From Aeribacillus composti (GTDB lineage: Bacteria; Bacillota; Bacilli; Bacillales; Aeribacillaceae): a DNA stretch of 64,000 bases. This document shows, piece by piece, positions 25,394-34,633 of this stretch; the first letter of the stretch is position 1; each line of letters opens with the position of its first letter. A model generated the notes under the pieces. That model saw nothing but the letters and a program-made list of their open reading frames with translations. It was not told the origin of the DNA and ran no database searches. Location: positions 94,981 to 158,980 of the forward strand of contig NZ_VISS01000004.1 in the NCBI RefSeq assembly GCF_007827555.1. Direction: 5' to 3'. The translations under genes and the position numbers were made by a program.

Positions 25394-26932
25394 TTACATT
25401 TCGGCTTCTTTATATCCAGTATTGGCTTTAAACGTCACTTCAGCATATTTTTTCTCATCCCGCTTGGCGGAAACAAGCGTACCAATCAAACCACCGATAA
25501 AACCTGCTGGTACTGATATGAGCGCTGGGTTTGTCAGCGGGAAAATAGGATCGCCGACAAAAAAGGCTTTTCCAGCTTCAGGATGAATGACATTTGGGCT
25601 GATTGACACTAATACAATCGCTGTAATTAAACCAGCCAGCATGGCAGTGACCGCTCCGGCAGTGTTAAATTTTTTCCAATAAATCGTATAAACAATGACG
25701 GGCAAATTAGCGCTTGCTGCTACACAAAACGCAAGAGACACAAGAAATGCAACATTTAATGATTGAGCGCCAAGGGCTAGCAGGATTGAAAATGCGGCAA
25801 CGCCTACAGAAGCCCATCTTGCAGCTAACACTTGCTGTCTTTCCGTAGCTTTTCCTTTTTTAATGATCTGTCCATAAATGTCGTGCGCGAATGCGGACGC
25901 ACCAGACAAAACTAAACCTGCAACAACAGCTAATATTGTTGCAAAAGCTACTGCAGAAACAAAGGACATTAAGAAATCTCCTCCAAGTGCTTTCGCAAGC
26001 AGCGGCGCCGCCATATTTCCAGCAGGATTTTCGGCTATAATCGTTTCTGAACCGACAAATTTGGCTGCACCGAATCCTAAGAAGATTGTCATGACATAAA
26101 AGATTCCGACAACCCAAGTTGCATTAACTACTGACGCACGTGCAGTTTGTGCATCTTTAACGGTAAAAAAGCGCATTAATATGTGAGGAAGCCCTGCCGT
26201 TCCCAACACTAAGGCAAGCATCATTGAAAGTAAATCGAGCGGATTTTTAAATACAATTCCTGAATGTAAATAGTTTTCACCGTGTGGAGTCGCTTGTGAC
26301 ATCTCGTTAAACATGCCAACGATATTAAAGTTAAATTTCAATAAAACAAGGAATGAAATAATGACCGTTCCTGCCATAAGCAATACAGCCTTTATGATTT
26401 GCACCCAGCTAGTTGCAGTCATTCCACCAAATAATACGTAAATGGTCATCATGACTCCAACGATCAATACGGCGATCCAATACTCAATCCCCAATAACAA
26501 TTTAATGAGTGCACCTGCACCAACAAGCTGTGCGATCATATAAAATATAACAATTGTGATGGAACTAAGAGCAGCTGTTGCACGGACTTTTCTTTCACTG
26601 AATCTTGAGTTGATCATATCTGCGAGTGTATATTTTCCTAAATTTCTGAGAGGCTCTGCAACGATGAATAGAACGAAGAGATATGCGGTTAAATAGCCGA
26701 TGCTGTAGTAGAAACCATCAAATCCATTCAATGCGATGGCGCCTGCGATACCAAGAAATGATGCGGCTGATAAATAGTCTCCAGCTATCGCAAGTCCATT
26801 TTGCCACCCAGTCAAGCCTCCGCCGGCTGTATAAAATTCGTTTGCGGTTTTTGTTCTTTTTGCAGCCCAATACGTGATATATAACGTGACTAAAAGGATG
26901 ATTAAAAACAGAATAAATGCTGGTACACTCAT
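25394..26932 (-). CDS. actP: Cation/acetate symporter of the SSS family
   Basis: Sodium:solute symporter that most likely takes up acetate or similar short organic acids with a cation. The 512 residues have about 13 membrane segments; family landmarks are FYTAGGGLTGWQNGLAIAGD near residue 34, the following SAASFLG motif, and AGLVLSGASAFAHDIYG in the middle. A small DUF485 membrane protein gene precedes it, the usual arrangement (ywcB-ywcA in B. subtilis, yjcH-actP in E. coli). Substrate is inferred from that pairing and similarity. Confidence 0.88.
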   Translation of the reverse strand: MSVPAFILFLIILLVTLYITYWAAKRTKTANEFYTAGGGLTGWQNGLAIAGDYLSAASFLGIAGAIALNGFDGFYYSIGYLTAYLFVLFIVAEPLRNLGKYTLADMINSRFSERKVRATAALSSITIVIFYMIAQLVGAGALIKLLLGIEYWIAVLIVGVMMTIYVLFGGMTATSWVQIIKAVLLMAGTVIISFLVLLKFNFNIVGMFNEMSQATPHGENYLHSGIVFKNPLDLLSMMLALVLGTAGLPHILMRFFTVKDAQTARASVVNATWVVGIFYVMTIFLGFGAAKFVGSETIIAENPAGNMAAPLLAKALGGDFLMSFVSAVAFATILAVVAGLVLSGASAFAHDIYGQIIKKGKATERQQVLAARWASVGVAAFSILLALGAQSLNVAFLVSLAFCVAASANLPVIVYTIYWKKFNTAGAVTAMLAGLITAIVLVSISPNVIHPEAGKAFFVGDPIFPLTNPALISVPAGFIGGLIGTLVSAKRDEKKYAEVTFKANTGYKEAEM

Positions 26933-26952
26933 GAAAGTGCAGCCCCCTTATT

Positions 26953-27285
26953 TTATTTTATATTTTCTTCAATAATTTCTTCCGCCAATTGGTCAAATGT
27001 TTCCGCTTTTTTTACATACATCGTAGCGAACACCCAAACCATGACAAAAAGACCAAGCGAATAGAGCCACGTCCATGTAATCCATCCGATTGCTTTATGC
27101 TCCAAGATGGATGTATAACCCGTGAGAATCGGCAATAAAAAGTAAGTGATGAGAAAAACGATTATAATGGGTACAATAAAATTCCGCTTTTTTTGAATCA
27201 ACTGTTGAAATTTGCTCGTTGCAACAATTTTCTCATAATCGAGAATGCGCTCCCCCTGTTCTTTCTCCTTTCCGAATGTTTCCAT
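26953..27285 (-). CDS. DUF485 membrane protein, symporter partner
   Basis: A 110-residue protein with a polar head containing DYEKIVATSKFQQLIQKKR and two membrane helices (FIVPIIIVFLITYFLL and WTWLYSLGLFVMVWVFATMY), then an acidic tail. The FQ.L...R and W..G pattern is that of DUF485 (YjcH/YwcB). These proteins are co-transcribed with SSS acetate symporters and may help them fold or work. The symporter gene follows after 20 bases. Confidence 0.88.
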   Translation of the reverse strand: METFGKEKEQGERILDYEKIVATSKFQQLIQKKRNFIVPIIIVFLITYFLLPILTGYTSILEHKAIGWITWTWLYSLGLFVMVWVFATMYVKKAETFDQLAEEIIEENIK

Positions 27286-27369
27286 TGTACCATCCCCTTT
27301 CTTTGGTAATATTCGTAATTTTTTGTCAATTACAATAATAAGTTATGCTAAAAAAATAGTCAATCATTT

Positions 27370-27386
27370 TTGTAAAACGTTTTCAA
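27370..27386 (-). promoter_or_regulatory. cre-like site upstream of the acetate transport genes
   Basis: On the minus strand TTGAAAACGTTTTACAA is close to the CcpA consensus TGNAANCGNWNNCA, but with one extra base in the right half. It lies about 85 bases before the DUF485 start. Catabolite control of acetate uptake is plausible; binding unproven. Confidence 0.35.
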
Positions 27387-27511
27387 AATTTCGTTTGTAA
27401 CATTTTGGAAGTGAGAGGCTGCATTGACACACAAAATGGAATCGTTTACACAAATGCGTTTGGATGTCCGGAAATCAGGAAGCTGAATGAATGCATAATC
27501 AGTGATGGCCA

Positions 27512-27550
27512 TTCAAAAAAACAGTAAAATCTATTGTAAGATTTTACTGT
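27512..27550 (-). terminator. Terminator of msrA
   Basis: ACAGTAAAATCT pairs with AGATTTTACTGT around a six-base loop, followed on the minus strand by TTTTTTGA. Confidence 0.85.
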
Positions 27551-27561
27551 TTCAATCATTT

Positions 27562-28098
27562 TTATTTCCAATGCTTTCGCAAAAATTCATCCCGTCCGGA
27601 AATTTCCCGATCTTTTTTGTATGCTTCTGGATTTTTTTGATAAAAATTTTGATGATATTCTTCTGCTGAGTAAAATGGCGCAGCCGGTAAAATTTTGGTT
27701 ACGATCGGTTTATTGAATTTTCCGCTTTTGGCTAAGGCGAGTTTAGATTGTTCTGCCAGCGTTTTTTGCTCATTTGAATGATAGAAAATGGCTGTCCTGT
27801 ACTGACTGCCTCTGTCGTGGAATTGTCCGCCGTCATCGGTCGGATCGATTTGCTGCCAATAAATTTCAAGGAGCTTATCATATGGGAACACCGTTGGGTC
27901 AAATTCGATTTGTACCGCTTCATAATGCCCAGTTGTCCCTGTTTTGACCTGTTCATAAGTAGGATTTTCAACATGCCCGCCCGTATAACCAGAAATGACT
28001 TTCTCAATGCCGTCCCACTGGTCAAAAGGTTTTACCATGCACCAAAAACAGCCTCCGGCGAATGTTGCTTTCTCTAGCTTCTTCTCCAATTTCTTCAC
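27562..28098 (-). CDS. msrA: Peptide methionine-S-sulfoxide reductase MsrA
   Basis: Repairs oxidised methionine in proteins using thioredoxin as reductant. The 178 residues are the usual length. The catalytic motif GGCFWCM has nucleophile Cys17; [20 protein letters not shown] and [14 protein letters not shown] are the substrate and active-site segments with conserved Glu, Asp and Tyr. No fused MsrB domain is present and no msrB gene is next to it. Start ATG; alternative starts inside the lysine-rich head ([10 protein letters not shown]) are not ruled out. Confidence 0.95.
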   Translation of the reverse strand: MKKLEKKLEKATFAGGCFWCMVKPFDQWDGIEKVISGYTGGHVENPTYEQVKTGTTGHYEAVQIEFDPTVFPYDKLLEIYWQQIDPTDDGGQFHDRGSQYRTAIFYHSNEQKTLAEQSKLALAKSGKFNKPIVTKILPAAPFYSAEEYHQNFYQKNPEAYKKDREISGRDEFLRKHWK

Positions 28099-28143
28099 TC
28101 CTGGTCCAGTTAGAATGAGTTAAAGTTTAATAATATCATAAAG

Positions 28144-28464
28144 TTAATGGCAAATCCCGAGATTAAACAGTAAAATTTTAAATTGCCCAGCGATAATAGC
28201 TATCCATAAAATGGAGGCTATAGAATAGATCGTGGTTCGTTTTCTAAAATTTTTATATTTCAAGATAAAAAATGCCGCTACTGATACGATGGAAAAGAAA
28301 ACAGTTAAACCTAACATTCCGACAAATGGAGTAGACCAATAATAATTGTTAAAAATCGGGATGATGATTGTTGGTGTGTAAAACTTTGACAGCGAATAGA
28401 TGCCAAACAGCCATGAGATAATCATGAAAACAAAGATGGAAACAGTTGTCAATTTAATTGCCAA
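28144..28464 (-). CDS. Small three- or four-helix membrane protein
   Basis: A 106-residue product with hydrophobic segments near residues 7-25, 45-68 and 80-100 and a short basic loop (KYKNFRKRT). Not recognised. GGAGAT lies before the ATG and codon use is like the surroundings, so it is probably expressed, perhaps with msrA 45 bases downstream. Confidence 0.6.
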   Translation of the reverse strand: MAIKLTTVSIFVFMIISWLFGIYSLSKFYTPTIIIPIFNNYYWSTPFVGMLGLTVFFSIVSVAAFFILKYKNFRKRTTIYSIASILWIAIIAGQFKILLFNLGICH

Positions 28465-29016
28465 AGGTATCTCCTTTCTGACTTTTATTCCGATCTGTTT
28501 AATTGTATTTTATGTATGCTGCACGTTGTTGTCAATTGATTAAGTTTATAAATGATATAATAAATGAGTGAGCTATCTAAAAGCGACTAAATTGAAGAAA
28601 TGTAAAAATCTGTAGCCGAAAAAAGGCAATACAAAAAAATTAATTCGCTTCCGTTTAGGCGAGTAGAGTGGATCTTTTTATATCAGGCTGCGTGTCTTCT
28701 GAGCTAACAGTCAATCTTTTTCAAGGGGGACTCTTTTTTCGATTTAGGGGAGGGGAAGGTTGCAAGCTTCCAGCTTTGCAGCCAGATTGAACTAGTAGCT
28801 CGAACACAAGATGGTGAAACCAACCTTTTAAGCAGCCGAAGCTAAAAGGAGGGAAAAAGCTTGCATAAAAGATCTTTAGACGGTTTCTGCGTTCAACGAA
28901 AAAAGTCTATCTTTAAATGAAAATTTTCAATATTGTGGGGCTGACCCTGTTATTTCCAACGGAAGTAATCGAAAACAAGAGCAGGATTTTAAAAAACGAT
29001 AAGAGGAGGAATCGAC
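28465..29016. other. Gene-free stretch
   Basis: No open frame with protein-like sense. A stem GGTTGCAA..TTTGCAGCC near 28757-28783 and GGAGGG near 28850 are seen, but no riboswitch or T-box core that I know. The SDR ribosome site GAGGAGG closes the stretch. Confidence 0.4.
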
Positions 29017-29751
29017 ATGGTCTTTGCAGGAAAAACAGTCATTATAACCGGCGGTGCACAAGGGATCGGGAAAGCGATCGTTTCCGCCTATGCAAAAGAA
29101 GGAGCAACAGTTGTGATAGCGGATGTGAATGAACAAAAAGGAAAGGAAACAGCTGAGGAATATGGAGCGACGTTTATCAAAACGGATGTCAAAAATCATA
29201 AGGACGTCATCAAATTAATAGAAACGGTCAAACATACAACGGGAAGAATCGATATTGTGATTAACAATGCAGGTGTTTCAAGATTTAAATCTCTTTATGA
29301 GCTAACGGTTGAAGAATGGGATGACATATTACAAACAAATCTTCGCAGCGTATTTTTATTTGCAAAGGAATCTGCAAAATATATGCGAGAAAATGAAAGG
29401 GGAGGTTCGATCATTAATATTGCTTCAACAAGAGCGTTCATGTCTGAAAAAGATTCGGAAGCGTACGCTGCGTCTAAAGGCGGCATCGTTGCTTTAACAC
29501 ACGCTTTAGCTATTTCATTGGGGGAAGACAAAATCAGAGTCAATTGTATAAGCCCCGGCTGGATTGAAACGAACAACTATGAACTGCTTACTGAGCGCGA
29601 TCATCTACAGCATCCTGCAAAGCGAGTCGGAAAACCGGATGATATTGCCAGAGCGTGTTTGTTTTTAACTCATCCCGACAACGATTTTATTACGGGAGAA
29701 AATATTATTATTGACGGCGGCATGACGAAAAAAATGATATATGAAGAATAA
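29017..29751 (+). CDS. SDR-family oxidoreductase
   Basis: A 244-residue classical short-chain dehydrogenase. Cofactor motif TGGAQGIG lies at residues 11-18, and Asp36 at the end of the second strand (VVIADVN) favours NAD over NADP. NNAGVS at 83-88, catalytic Asn109, Ser137 in NIASTR, Tyr150 and Lys154 in AYAASKGG complete the tetrad. The C-terminal TGENIIIDGGMTKKM is typical of the glucose 1-dehydrogenase/FabG-like group. Substrate unknown. Strong GAGGAGG ribosome site; a MATE transporter gene follows. Confidence 0.9.
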   Translation: MVFAGKTVIITGGAQGIGKAIVSAYAKEGATVVIADVNEQKGKETAEEYGATFIKTDVKNHKDVIKLIETVKHTTGRIDIVINNAGVSRFKSLYELTVEEWDDILQTNLRSVFLFAKESAKYMRENERGGSIINIASTRAFMSEKDSEAYAASKGGIVALTHALAISLGEDKIRVNCISPGWIETNNYELLTERDHLQHPAKRVGKPDDIARACLFLTHPDNDFITGENIIIDGGMTKKMIYEE

Positions 29752-29898
29752 ATCTTGATAAAAGGTAAGGAAGCAAGAGAGCCCCATTCGTTCAAAAAAA
29801 GCTCTCAGCAGGACGTGGTCGTAAATCCTTCACCGAGCGGCACTTTGCTTATTCGAAGGCTGCGTCAATGTAAGATGAAAGAAAAAGGTGATTCTTGG

Positions 29899-31239
29899 AT
29901 GAAACAGACGGATTACTCAGAAGGAAATATTTTAAAGCAGCTCATCACTTTTTCCTCGCCTATTTTATTAACGAACTTGCTTCAAGTTTCTTATCAAATA
30001 ATTGACAGTTTATGGGTTGGAAACTTGCTGGGGGCTCGTGCATTAGGGGTGGTGTCTCTCTCTGGAACTGTCATTTTCACAATTCTTTCTTTCATAATCG
30101 GGATCAACCAAGCAACATTAACGATTTTGTCCCAATTAAAAGGAAAACGCGATGAACAAGGGTTGAAACGGTATGTGAATGCCTTTGTTGTCACGCTGTT
30201 TATATTATCGATTTTGCTTGGAGTTTTTGGATTTATTTTTGCCGAACGGATTTTATTTTTGCTTGGAACACCTGACAGTTTAGTTGCAGATGCATCCTTA
30301 TACTTGCGAATTAATTTTCTTGGAATTATTTTCTTATTCGGCTACAATTTTGTGGCGACATTGATGCGTGCGCTTGGAGAAAGCAAAGCCCCGGTTTATT
30401 TTGTTGTTTTGGCTGTTCTTTTAAATGCCGCTTTAGATCCATTATTTATTTCTGGATTTCAATTCGGCATAGCCGGAGCGGCTTATGCAACAGTGATTTC
30501 CCAAGGGATCGCCTTTTTATTCGGAATATATTTGGCGATTCATTACAAATTAGTTCCTTTTACATGGCCGCGTATGCCGAAAAAAGAAGAAGTTTCTCTT
30601 ATTTTAAAAATCGGGGTTCCGTCCGGCATGCAAATGATGGTCATTTCCGCTGGAGTGACGGCGATCATGAGCGTTGTAGCTAGTTTTGGCGAAGACGCGC
30701 TGGCCGGATTCGGCGCTGCTCAGAGGCTCGATAATATTATCTTGCTTCCCGCAATGGCCCTCGGAACTGCTGTCAACAGCTTGGCAGGCATAAACATTGG
30801 TGCAAATCGATGGGATCGAGTTTATAAAATTGCTCAATATGGATTGATGTATAATTTAGCTATTATGGTTTTGATATCATTGCTAATTCTCTTTTTCGCC
30901 CGTTTTGGTGTGGAATTATTTATCCAGGAGGAAGAAGCGGTGCAATTTGGTGTGAATTATTTAAAAATCGTCGCTTTCTTCTATCCGTTTCTTGGCATCA
31001 ATTTTGTGTTAAACGGTGTTGTTCGTGGATCTGGTGCGATGATGCAAGTCTTAATTTTAAACATCATCTCGTTTTGGGTGCTGCGTTACCCGCTCACATA
31101 CCTTTTTTCCAATTGGATCGGCGAAGACGGCATCGGTGTCGGAATGGGCGTCAGCTTTGTTATTTCCAGCTTATTCGCCTTTTTATATTTTAGGCTCGGC
31201 GGGTGGAGGAAAAAAGAATTGTTTCACGGTACAGCTTAA
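29899..31239 (+). CDS. MATE-family efflux transporter
   Basis: A 446-residue multidrug/metabolite exporter coupled to sodium or protons. Twelve helices in two related halves; each half starts with the family pattern: ITFSSPILLTNLLQVSYQIIDSLWVG and ILKIGVPSGMQMMVISAGVT, with the typical FGAAQRLDNIILLPAMALGTA region. The chosen ATG has AAAGGTG upstream; an open frame reaching back toward the SDR gene has no ribosome site or protein-like sense. Substrate cannot be predicted. Confidence 0.9.
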   Translation: MKQTDYSEGNILKQLITFSSPILLTNLLQVSYQIIDSLWVGNLLGARALGVVSLSGTVIFTILSFIIGINQATLTILSQLKGKRDEQGLKRYVNAFVVTLFILSILLGVFGFIFAERILFLLGTPDSLVADASLYLRINFLGIIFLFGYNFVATLMRALGESKAPVYFVVLAVLLNAALDPLFISGFQFGIAGAAYATVISQGIAFLFGIYLAIHYKLVPFTWPRMPKKEEVSLILKIGVPSGMQMMVISAGVTAIMSVVASFGEDALAGFGAAQRLDNIILLPAMALGTAVNSLAGINIGANRWDRVYKIAQYGLMYNLAIMVLISLLILFFARFGVELFIQEEEAVQFGVNYLKIVAFFYPFLGINFVLNGVVRGSGAMMQVLILNIISFWVLRYPLTYLFSNWIGEDGIGVGMGVSFVISSLFAFLYFRLGGWRKKELFHGTA

Positions 31240-31245
31240 ATAAAC

Positions 31246-31277
31246 AGCCATCCCATAAAACTATTATAGGGATGGCT
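31246..31277. terminator. Shared terminator of the MATE and Nudix genes
   Basis: AGCCATCCC pairs with GGGATGGCT between the convergent genes; its right arm overlaps the last codons of the Nudix gene. Confidence 0.7.
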
Positions 31278-31893
31278 CGCTCTTTAGCATATCGATAAAA
31301 TAGTAGATCATCCGGGCTGTCAGCCCCCAAATCACTTTATCTTTATAATAATAAAAATGTTCTTCTATTTTCGGTGAATTCCATTTATATTTTTTTCCCC
31401 CGATGATGCTTTCATAAGGAAAATTTTCTTCAGGTTCTGCCCGAAAATGAACTTCATAAATTTCTGGCTTCGTTTCTAAAAAGAATTGAAAAGGAACTGT
31501 AAATACTTCGCCGACTTCGTCTTTGTTTGGCTCTAACGAAGCGTCAGGATCGATCATGCCAACAAAAGGATAAACAACCGTTCCGTAGGCAGTCATCACA
31601 TAATCAAGCGGATATACATGCTGAATCATATCGGCTGAAATACCTAGCTCTTCTGATGTTTCGCGAATAGCTGTATGTTTTGCATCGTGATCGGTCGGCT
31701 CAACTTTCCCACCTGGAAAACAAATCTCGCCGGGCTGCCTTTTTAATTTTTTGGCGCGTACTTCAAACAACAAATGAACTTCATCATTTATTCGCATAAA
31801 CGGAAGCAATACCGCAAATTTTACTAAACGATCCATCCCAATTATCGTCGGATTATGATTTTTAACCTTCTTTATAATATCTTCGATCTCCAT
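31264..31893 (-). CDS. Nudix hydrolase, CoA pyrophosphatase type
   Basis: A 209-residue Nudix protein. The Nudix box reads GGKVEPTDHDAKHTAIRETS followed by EELG, with the metal-binding Glu residues in RE..EELG. Just before it, the segment KKLKRQPGEICFPGGK fits the UPF0035 signature of coenzyme A diphosphatases (PCD1/NudL), which split CoA and oxidised CoA into 3',5'-ADP and phosphopantetheine compounds. The start has GAAGGTGA before the ATG. It converges on the MATE gene. Confidence 0.88.
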   Translation of the reverse strand: MEIEDIIKKVKNHNPTIIGMDRLVKFAVLLPFMRINDEVHLLFEVRAKKLKRQPGEICFPGGKVEPTDHDAKHTAIRETSEELGISADMIQHVYPLDYVMTAYGTVVYPFVGMIDPDASLEPNKDEVGEVFTVPFQFFLETKPEIYEVHFRAEPEENFPYESIIGGKKYKWNSPKIEEHFYYYKDKVIWGLTARMIYYFIDMLKSEPSL

Positions 31894-32044
31894 ACTGTCA
31901 CCTTCAATCTAACATAATCGATTAATTTCATTATAAATGAAAAACAGAACTGGTTGGCGAATGGCATGCATATTTTCGAATAAACGTAAAAAATTTCGCA
32001 ACAATAAATAAGAAGATGATGATATATATGAGAGGTGAGCAAGA
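31894..32044. other. Short intergenic stretch
   Basis: No gene. It holds the Nudix start region and the ribosome site of a small gene. Confidence 0.4.
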
Positions 32045-32188
32045 ATGAAGTGGTTTAAAAACAAAAAACGTACACATGAACAAACGGAACTCGAAAGAAG
32101 AACGGATGTACATGACTTATATGAACCGTCCCGTGAAGCATATGGTCAAGCCTATAACGTAGAAGATGGGACAAAAAACAAAAAATAA
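32045..32188 (+). CDS. Small hydrophilic protein, 47 residues
   Basis: ATG with GAGAGGTGA seven bases upstream. The product is very polar and rich in Lys, Arg and Glu (MKWFKNKKRTHEQTELERRT) and ends DGTKNKK; central YEPSREAYGQAYN. A terminator follows, so it is a complete transcription unit. Unknown family; such charged small proteins are common in spore formers. Confidence 0.65.
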   Translation: MKWFKNKKRTHEQTELERRTDVHDLYEPSREAYGQAYNVEDGTKNKK

Positions 32189-32234
32189 AAATTTTATAGA
32201 CAAAATGCTGTCTCCTATTCCTTTTTAAATGGCG

Positions 32235-32276
32235 AAGATCTACAGAATATATAAATGATTTCTGTGGATCTTTTTT
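32235..32276 (+). terminator. Terminator after the 47-residue protein gene
   Basis: AAGATC-T-ACAGAA pairs with TTCTGT-G-GATCTT (one G-T pair) and runs into TTTTT. Confidence 0.8.
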
Positions 32277-32424
32277 AGTTGTTAAGGATTTCTCTGAAAG
32301 TAGAAATTTCAAGGAATTGTACCTTTTGCAATAAATGAAACGCTGCAAAGATGGTCTGAAATTGCGATTATAGGATTCATATGCCGATGGCACAATATTA
32401 TGTTTCGTTTATAAAACAAAAAAC

Positions 32425-32477
32425 ATGACAATTATGTAAAATATGATATAGTTTACATATAACAAAACATATGTAAA
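32425..32477 (+). promoter_or_regulatory. naiP promoter with a 9-bp inverted-repeat operator
   Basis: ATGACA, 16 bases, then TATAGT form a sigma-A promoter. Directly behind it TTTACATAT and ATATGTAAA face each other eight bases apart, at the transcription start. The niacin repressor NiaR controls naiP in B. subtilis, so this is a candidate NiaR operator; I cannot verify its consensus from memory. Confidence 0.55.
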
Positions 32478-32505
32478 GACATCAGAAAGAGGTGAAGTTG
32501 ACAAG

Positions 32506-33696
32506 ATGAAAGAGATGTCAACAAAAAAGCTATTAGGCATTGCGGGACTCGCATGGCTTTTTGATGCAATGGATGTCGGCATTTTATCTTTTATCATTGC
32601 CGCGTTAAAAGAAGATTGGAATTTGACGGCAGAACAAATGAGCTGGATCGGGAGCATCAACTCGATCGGCATGGCTGTAGGGGCATTTTTCTTCGGTCTC
32701 TTGTCAGACAAAATTGGCAGAAAAACTGTCTTTATTATCACATTATTGTTATTTTCGATCGGCAGCGGCCTGTCGGCTTTTACAACCACATTAGCAGTAT
32801 TTTTGCTGTTAAGATTTTTTATCGGCATGGGGCTGGGGGGTGAATTGCCAGTAGCATCAACGCTAGTATCAGAAAGCTCGCCGACAAAGGATCGGGGAAG
32901 AATGGTCGTGCTGCTTGAAAGTTTTTGGGCTGCAGGATGGTTGATCGCGGCAATTATATCTTATTTTGTTATCCCTCAATTTGGCTGGCGTCTCGCCCTT
33001 ATTTTAACAGCTCTTCCGGCTTTTTATGCGATTTATTTGCGCATGAAGCTTCCGGATTCAAAAAAATTCAAATCGATACAAACAAAATCAAATGTATGGA
33101 AAAATATCGCAGCTGTCTGGTCAAAAAAATATGTGAAACAAACAGCTGTACTTTGGGTGTTGTGGTTTTCTGTTGTTTTTTCTTATTACGGGATGTTTTT
33201 ATGGCTTCCAAGCGTTGTGATGATGAAAGGCTACAGTTTAGTGCAAAGCTTTGAGTATGTTCTTATTATGACGATTGCACAGCTTCCGGGATACTTTAGT
33301 GCGGCGTGGCTCATTGAACGAATCGGTAGAAAATTTGTTCTTTCTCTTTATTTATTTGGCACTGCACTGAGCGCATTCTTTTTCGGATTTTCCGATACAA
33401 CGGCAGAGCTTTTAATATCTGGAATCTTTTTATCATTTTTTAACTTAGGGGCTTGGGGAGCGCTTTATGCTTATACACCTGAGCTTTATCCAACAGAAAT
33501 TCGCGGGACAGGTGCGGGAATGGCCGCATCGTTTGGAAGAATTGGTGGCATTTTCGGGCCTTTATTAGTTGGTTATTTAGCCGCTCTCAAAGTTTCCATG
33601 GTAGCCATTTTTTCAATTTTTTGCGCTGCCATTATTATTGGAGCATTAGCTGTTCTATTGTTTGGACAAGAAACAAAAGCGTTGGAGCTGGAGTAA
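32506..33696 (+). CDS. naiP: Niacin permease of the MFS
   Basis: Imports nicotinate for NAD salvage. The 396 residues have twelve helices and match B. subtilis NaiP (YceI) closely over the whole length, e.g. LLGIAGLAWLFDAMDVGILS, GELPVASTLVSE, FFNLGAWGALYAYTPELYPT and GRIGGIFGPLLVG. Asp residues in helix 1 (DAMDVG) and the sugar-porter-like loop DKIGRKT are present. AGAGGTG lies about eleven bases before the ATG. Single-gene unit with its own promoter and operator; followed by a bidirectional terminator. Confidence 0.9.
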   Translation: MKEMSTKKLLGIAGLAWLFDAMDVGILSFIIAALKEDWNLTAEQMSWIGSINSIGMAVGAFFFGLLSDKIGRKTVFIITLLLFSIGSGLSAFTTTLAVFLLLRFFIGMGLGGELPVASTLVSESSPTKDRGRMVVLLESFWAAGWLIAAIISYFVIPQFGWRLALILTALPAFYAIYLRMKLPDSKKFKSIQTKSNVWKNIAAVWSKKYVKQTAVLWVLWFSVVFSYYGMFLWLPSVVMMKGYSLVQSFEYVLIMTIAQLPGYFSAAWLIERIGRKFVLSLYLFGTALSAFFFGFSDTTAELLISGIFLSFFNLGAWGALYAYTPELYPTEIRGTGAGMAASFGRIGGIFGPLLVGYLAALKVSMVAIFSIFCAAIIIGALAVLLFGQETKALELE

Positions 33697-33702
33697 AAAT
33701 AC

Positions 33703-33734
33703 AGCCTCTAAAGGAATTAAACCCTTTAGAGGCT
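33703..33734. terminator. Bidirectional terminator between naiP and the TetR gene
   Basis: AGCCTCTAAAGG pairs with CCTTTAGAGGCT; T-rich sequence lies on both sides when read from either strand. Confidence 0.7.
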
Positions 33735-34591
33735 CATTTAATTTGAAAATAATCAGCTAGTTGATTGGCCAAGTAGCGTAGTTCAGGATATTCATGGAGA
33801 TTTGACAACATTCCTTTAATGACCGGAGTTCTTGGCTTTTCAGCCGTTATTTCAGCTTCTAACACTTCAATCGTAATGTTTAACTGTCCATCATCGATTA
33901 TAGAACGGCTCATTTCTTTTATCTCATTTAAAATGTTCAACGGATGGCTAGGGGATTGAGGATGATTGAACATTTTGGTCATGATCTCAGCTGGAATGAT
34001 GGGGTCATTTTGTTTTGCCAGCATTCCTTTGACTAAATCATCTGCTGTTTGCAAAATGTATTTTGCCAATTTTTCCTCATCTACTCTCACCCTATTTTCA
34101 AATATGAGGAACTGAATGAATGAAAAAAAGATTCCTTGAACGATAATGTTTACATCTGCTATATACTTATCAATTGACTTGCCGTAAATGTTTTTCAGAT
34201 TGTTTGTTAAAAAATGAAAAAAATCGTTTCTTAGGTTTTGTAACAACGAATCAATTTTTTCATTATTTTCTTTTAAATTTTCATGCATCTGCGTAATAAA
34301 TATTTCTTTATGCGCCAAAAATTCTTTTAATTGAACAGACAATTGTTTAATAAACCGCTCTTTTGGATTTTCGTAATTTGCCCCGATTTGCTCCGTTTTT
34401 TTCTTTAACTGACTAAAAAACTGCTCCAATAATTTAATTAACAGCTCGTCTTTTGACTTGAAATAAAAATAAAACGAACCTTTCGGAATGCCACATGCAT
34501 TGGTAATTTCTTGGATGGAGGTGGAAGAAACGCCTTTTCGAGCAAACAGCTTCATCGCAGCTTCAATGATTAAACGTTCTTTTTCTTTCAC
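33734..34591 (-). CDS. TetR-family regulator, probable repressor of the RND pump
   Basis: A 285-residue regulator, longer than the usual 190-220. The N-terminal helix-turn-helix is clear: RLIIEAAMKLFARKGVSSTS followed by IQEIT, GIPKGSFYFYFKSKDEL. The large C-terminal ligand domain contains LSVQLKEFLAHKEIFITQMH and a tail with QSPSHPLNIL. GTG start with AAGGGGA seven bases upstream. It diverges from the swrC-type pump gene, with two palindromes between them, so it most likely represses that pump and itself until a ligand binds. The ligand is unknown. Confidence 0.88.
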   Translation of the reverse strand: MKEKERLIIEAAMKLFARKGVSSTSIQEITNACGIPKGSFYFYFKSKDELLIKLLEQFFSQLKKKTEQIGANYENPKERFIKQLSVQLKEFLAHKEIFITQMHENLKENNEKIDSLLQNLRNDFFHFLTNNLKNIYGKSIDKYIADVNIIVQGIFFSFIQFLIFENRVRVDEEKLAKYILQTADDLVKGMLAKQNDPIIPAEIMTKMFNHPQSPSHPLNILNEIKEMSRSIIDDGQLNITIEVLEAEITAEKPRTPVIKGMLSNLHEYPELRYLANQLADYFQIK

Positions 34592-34633
34592 ATGAACATC
34601 CCCTTATTGTCGGAAAAAATTTTATTAGTTTAG

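Noticed and set aside
28465..29016. T-box or other riboswitch before the SDR gene
   Set aside because: Length suggested one, but no T-box GGTGG core or known aptamer core is present.
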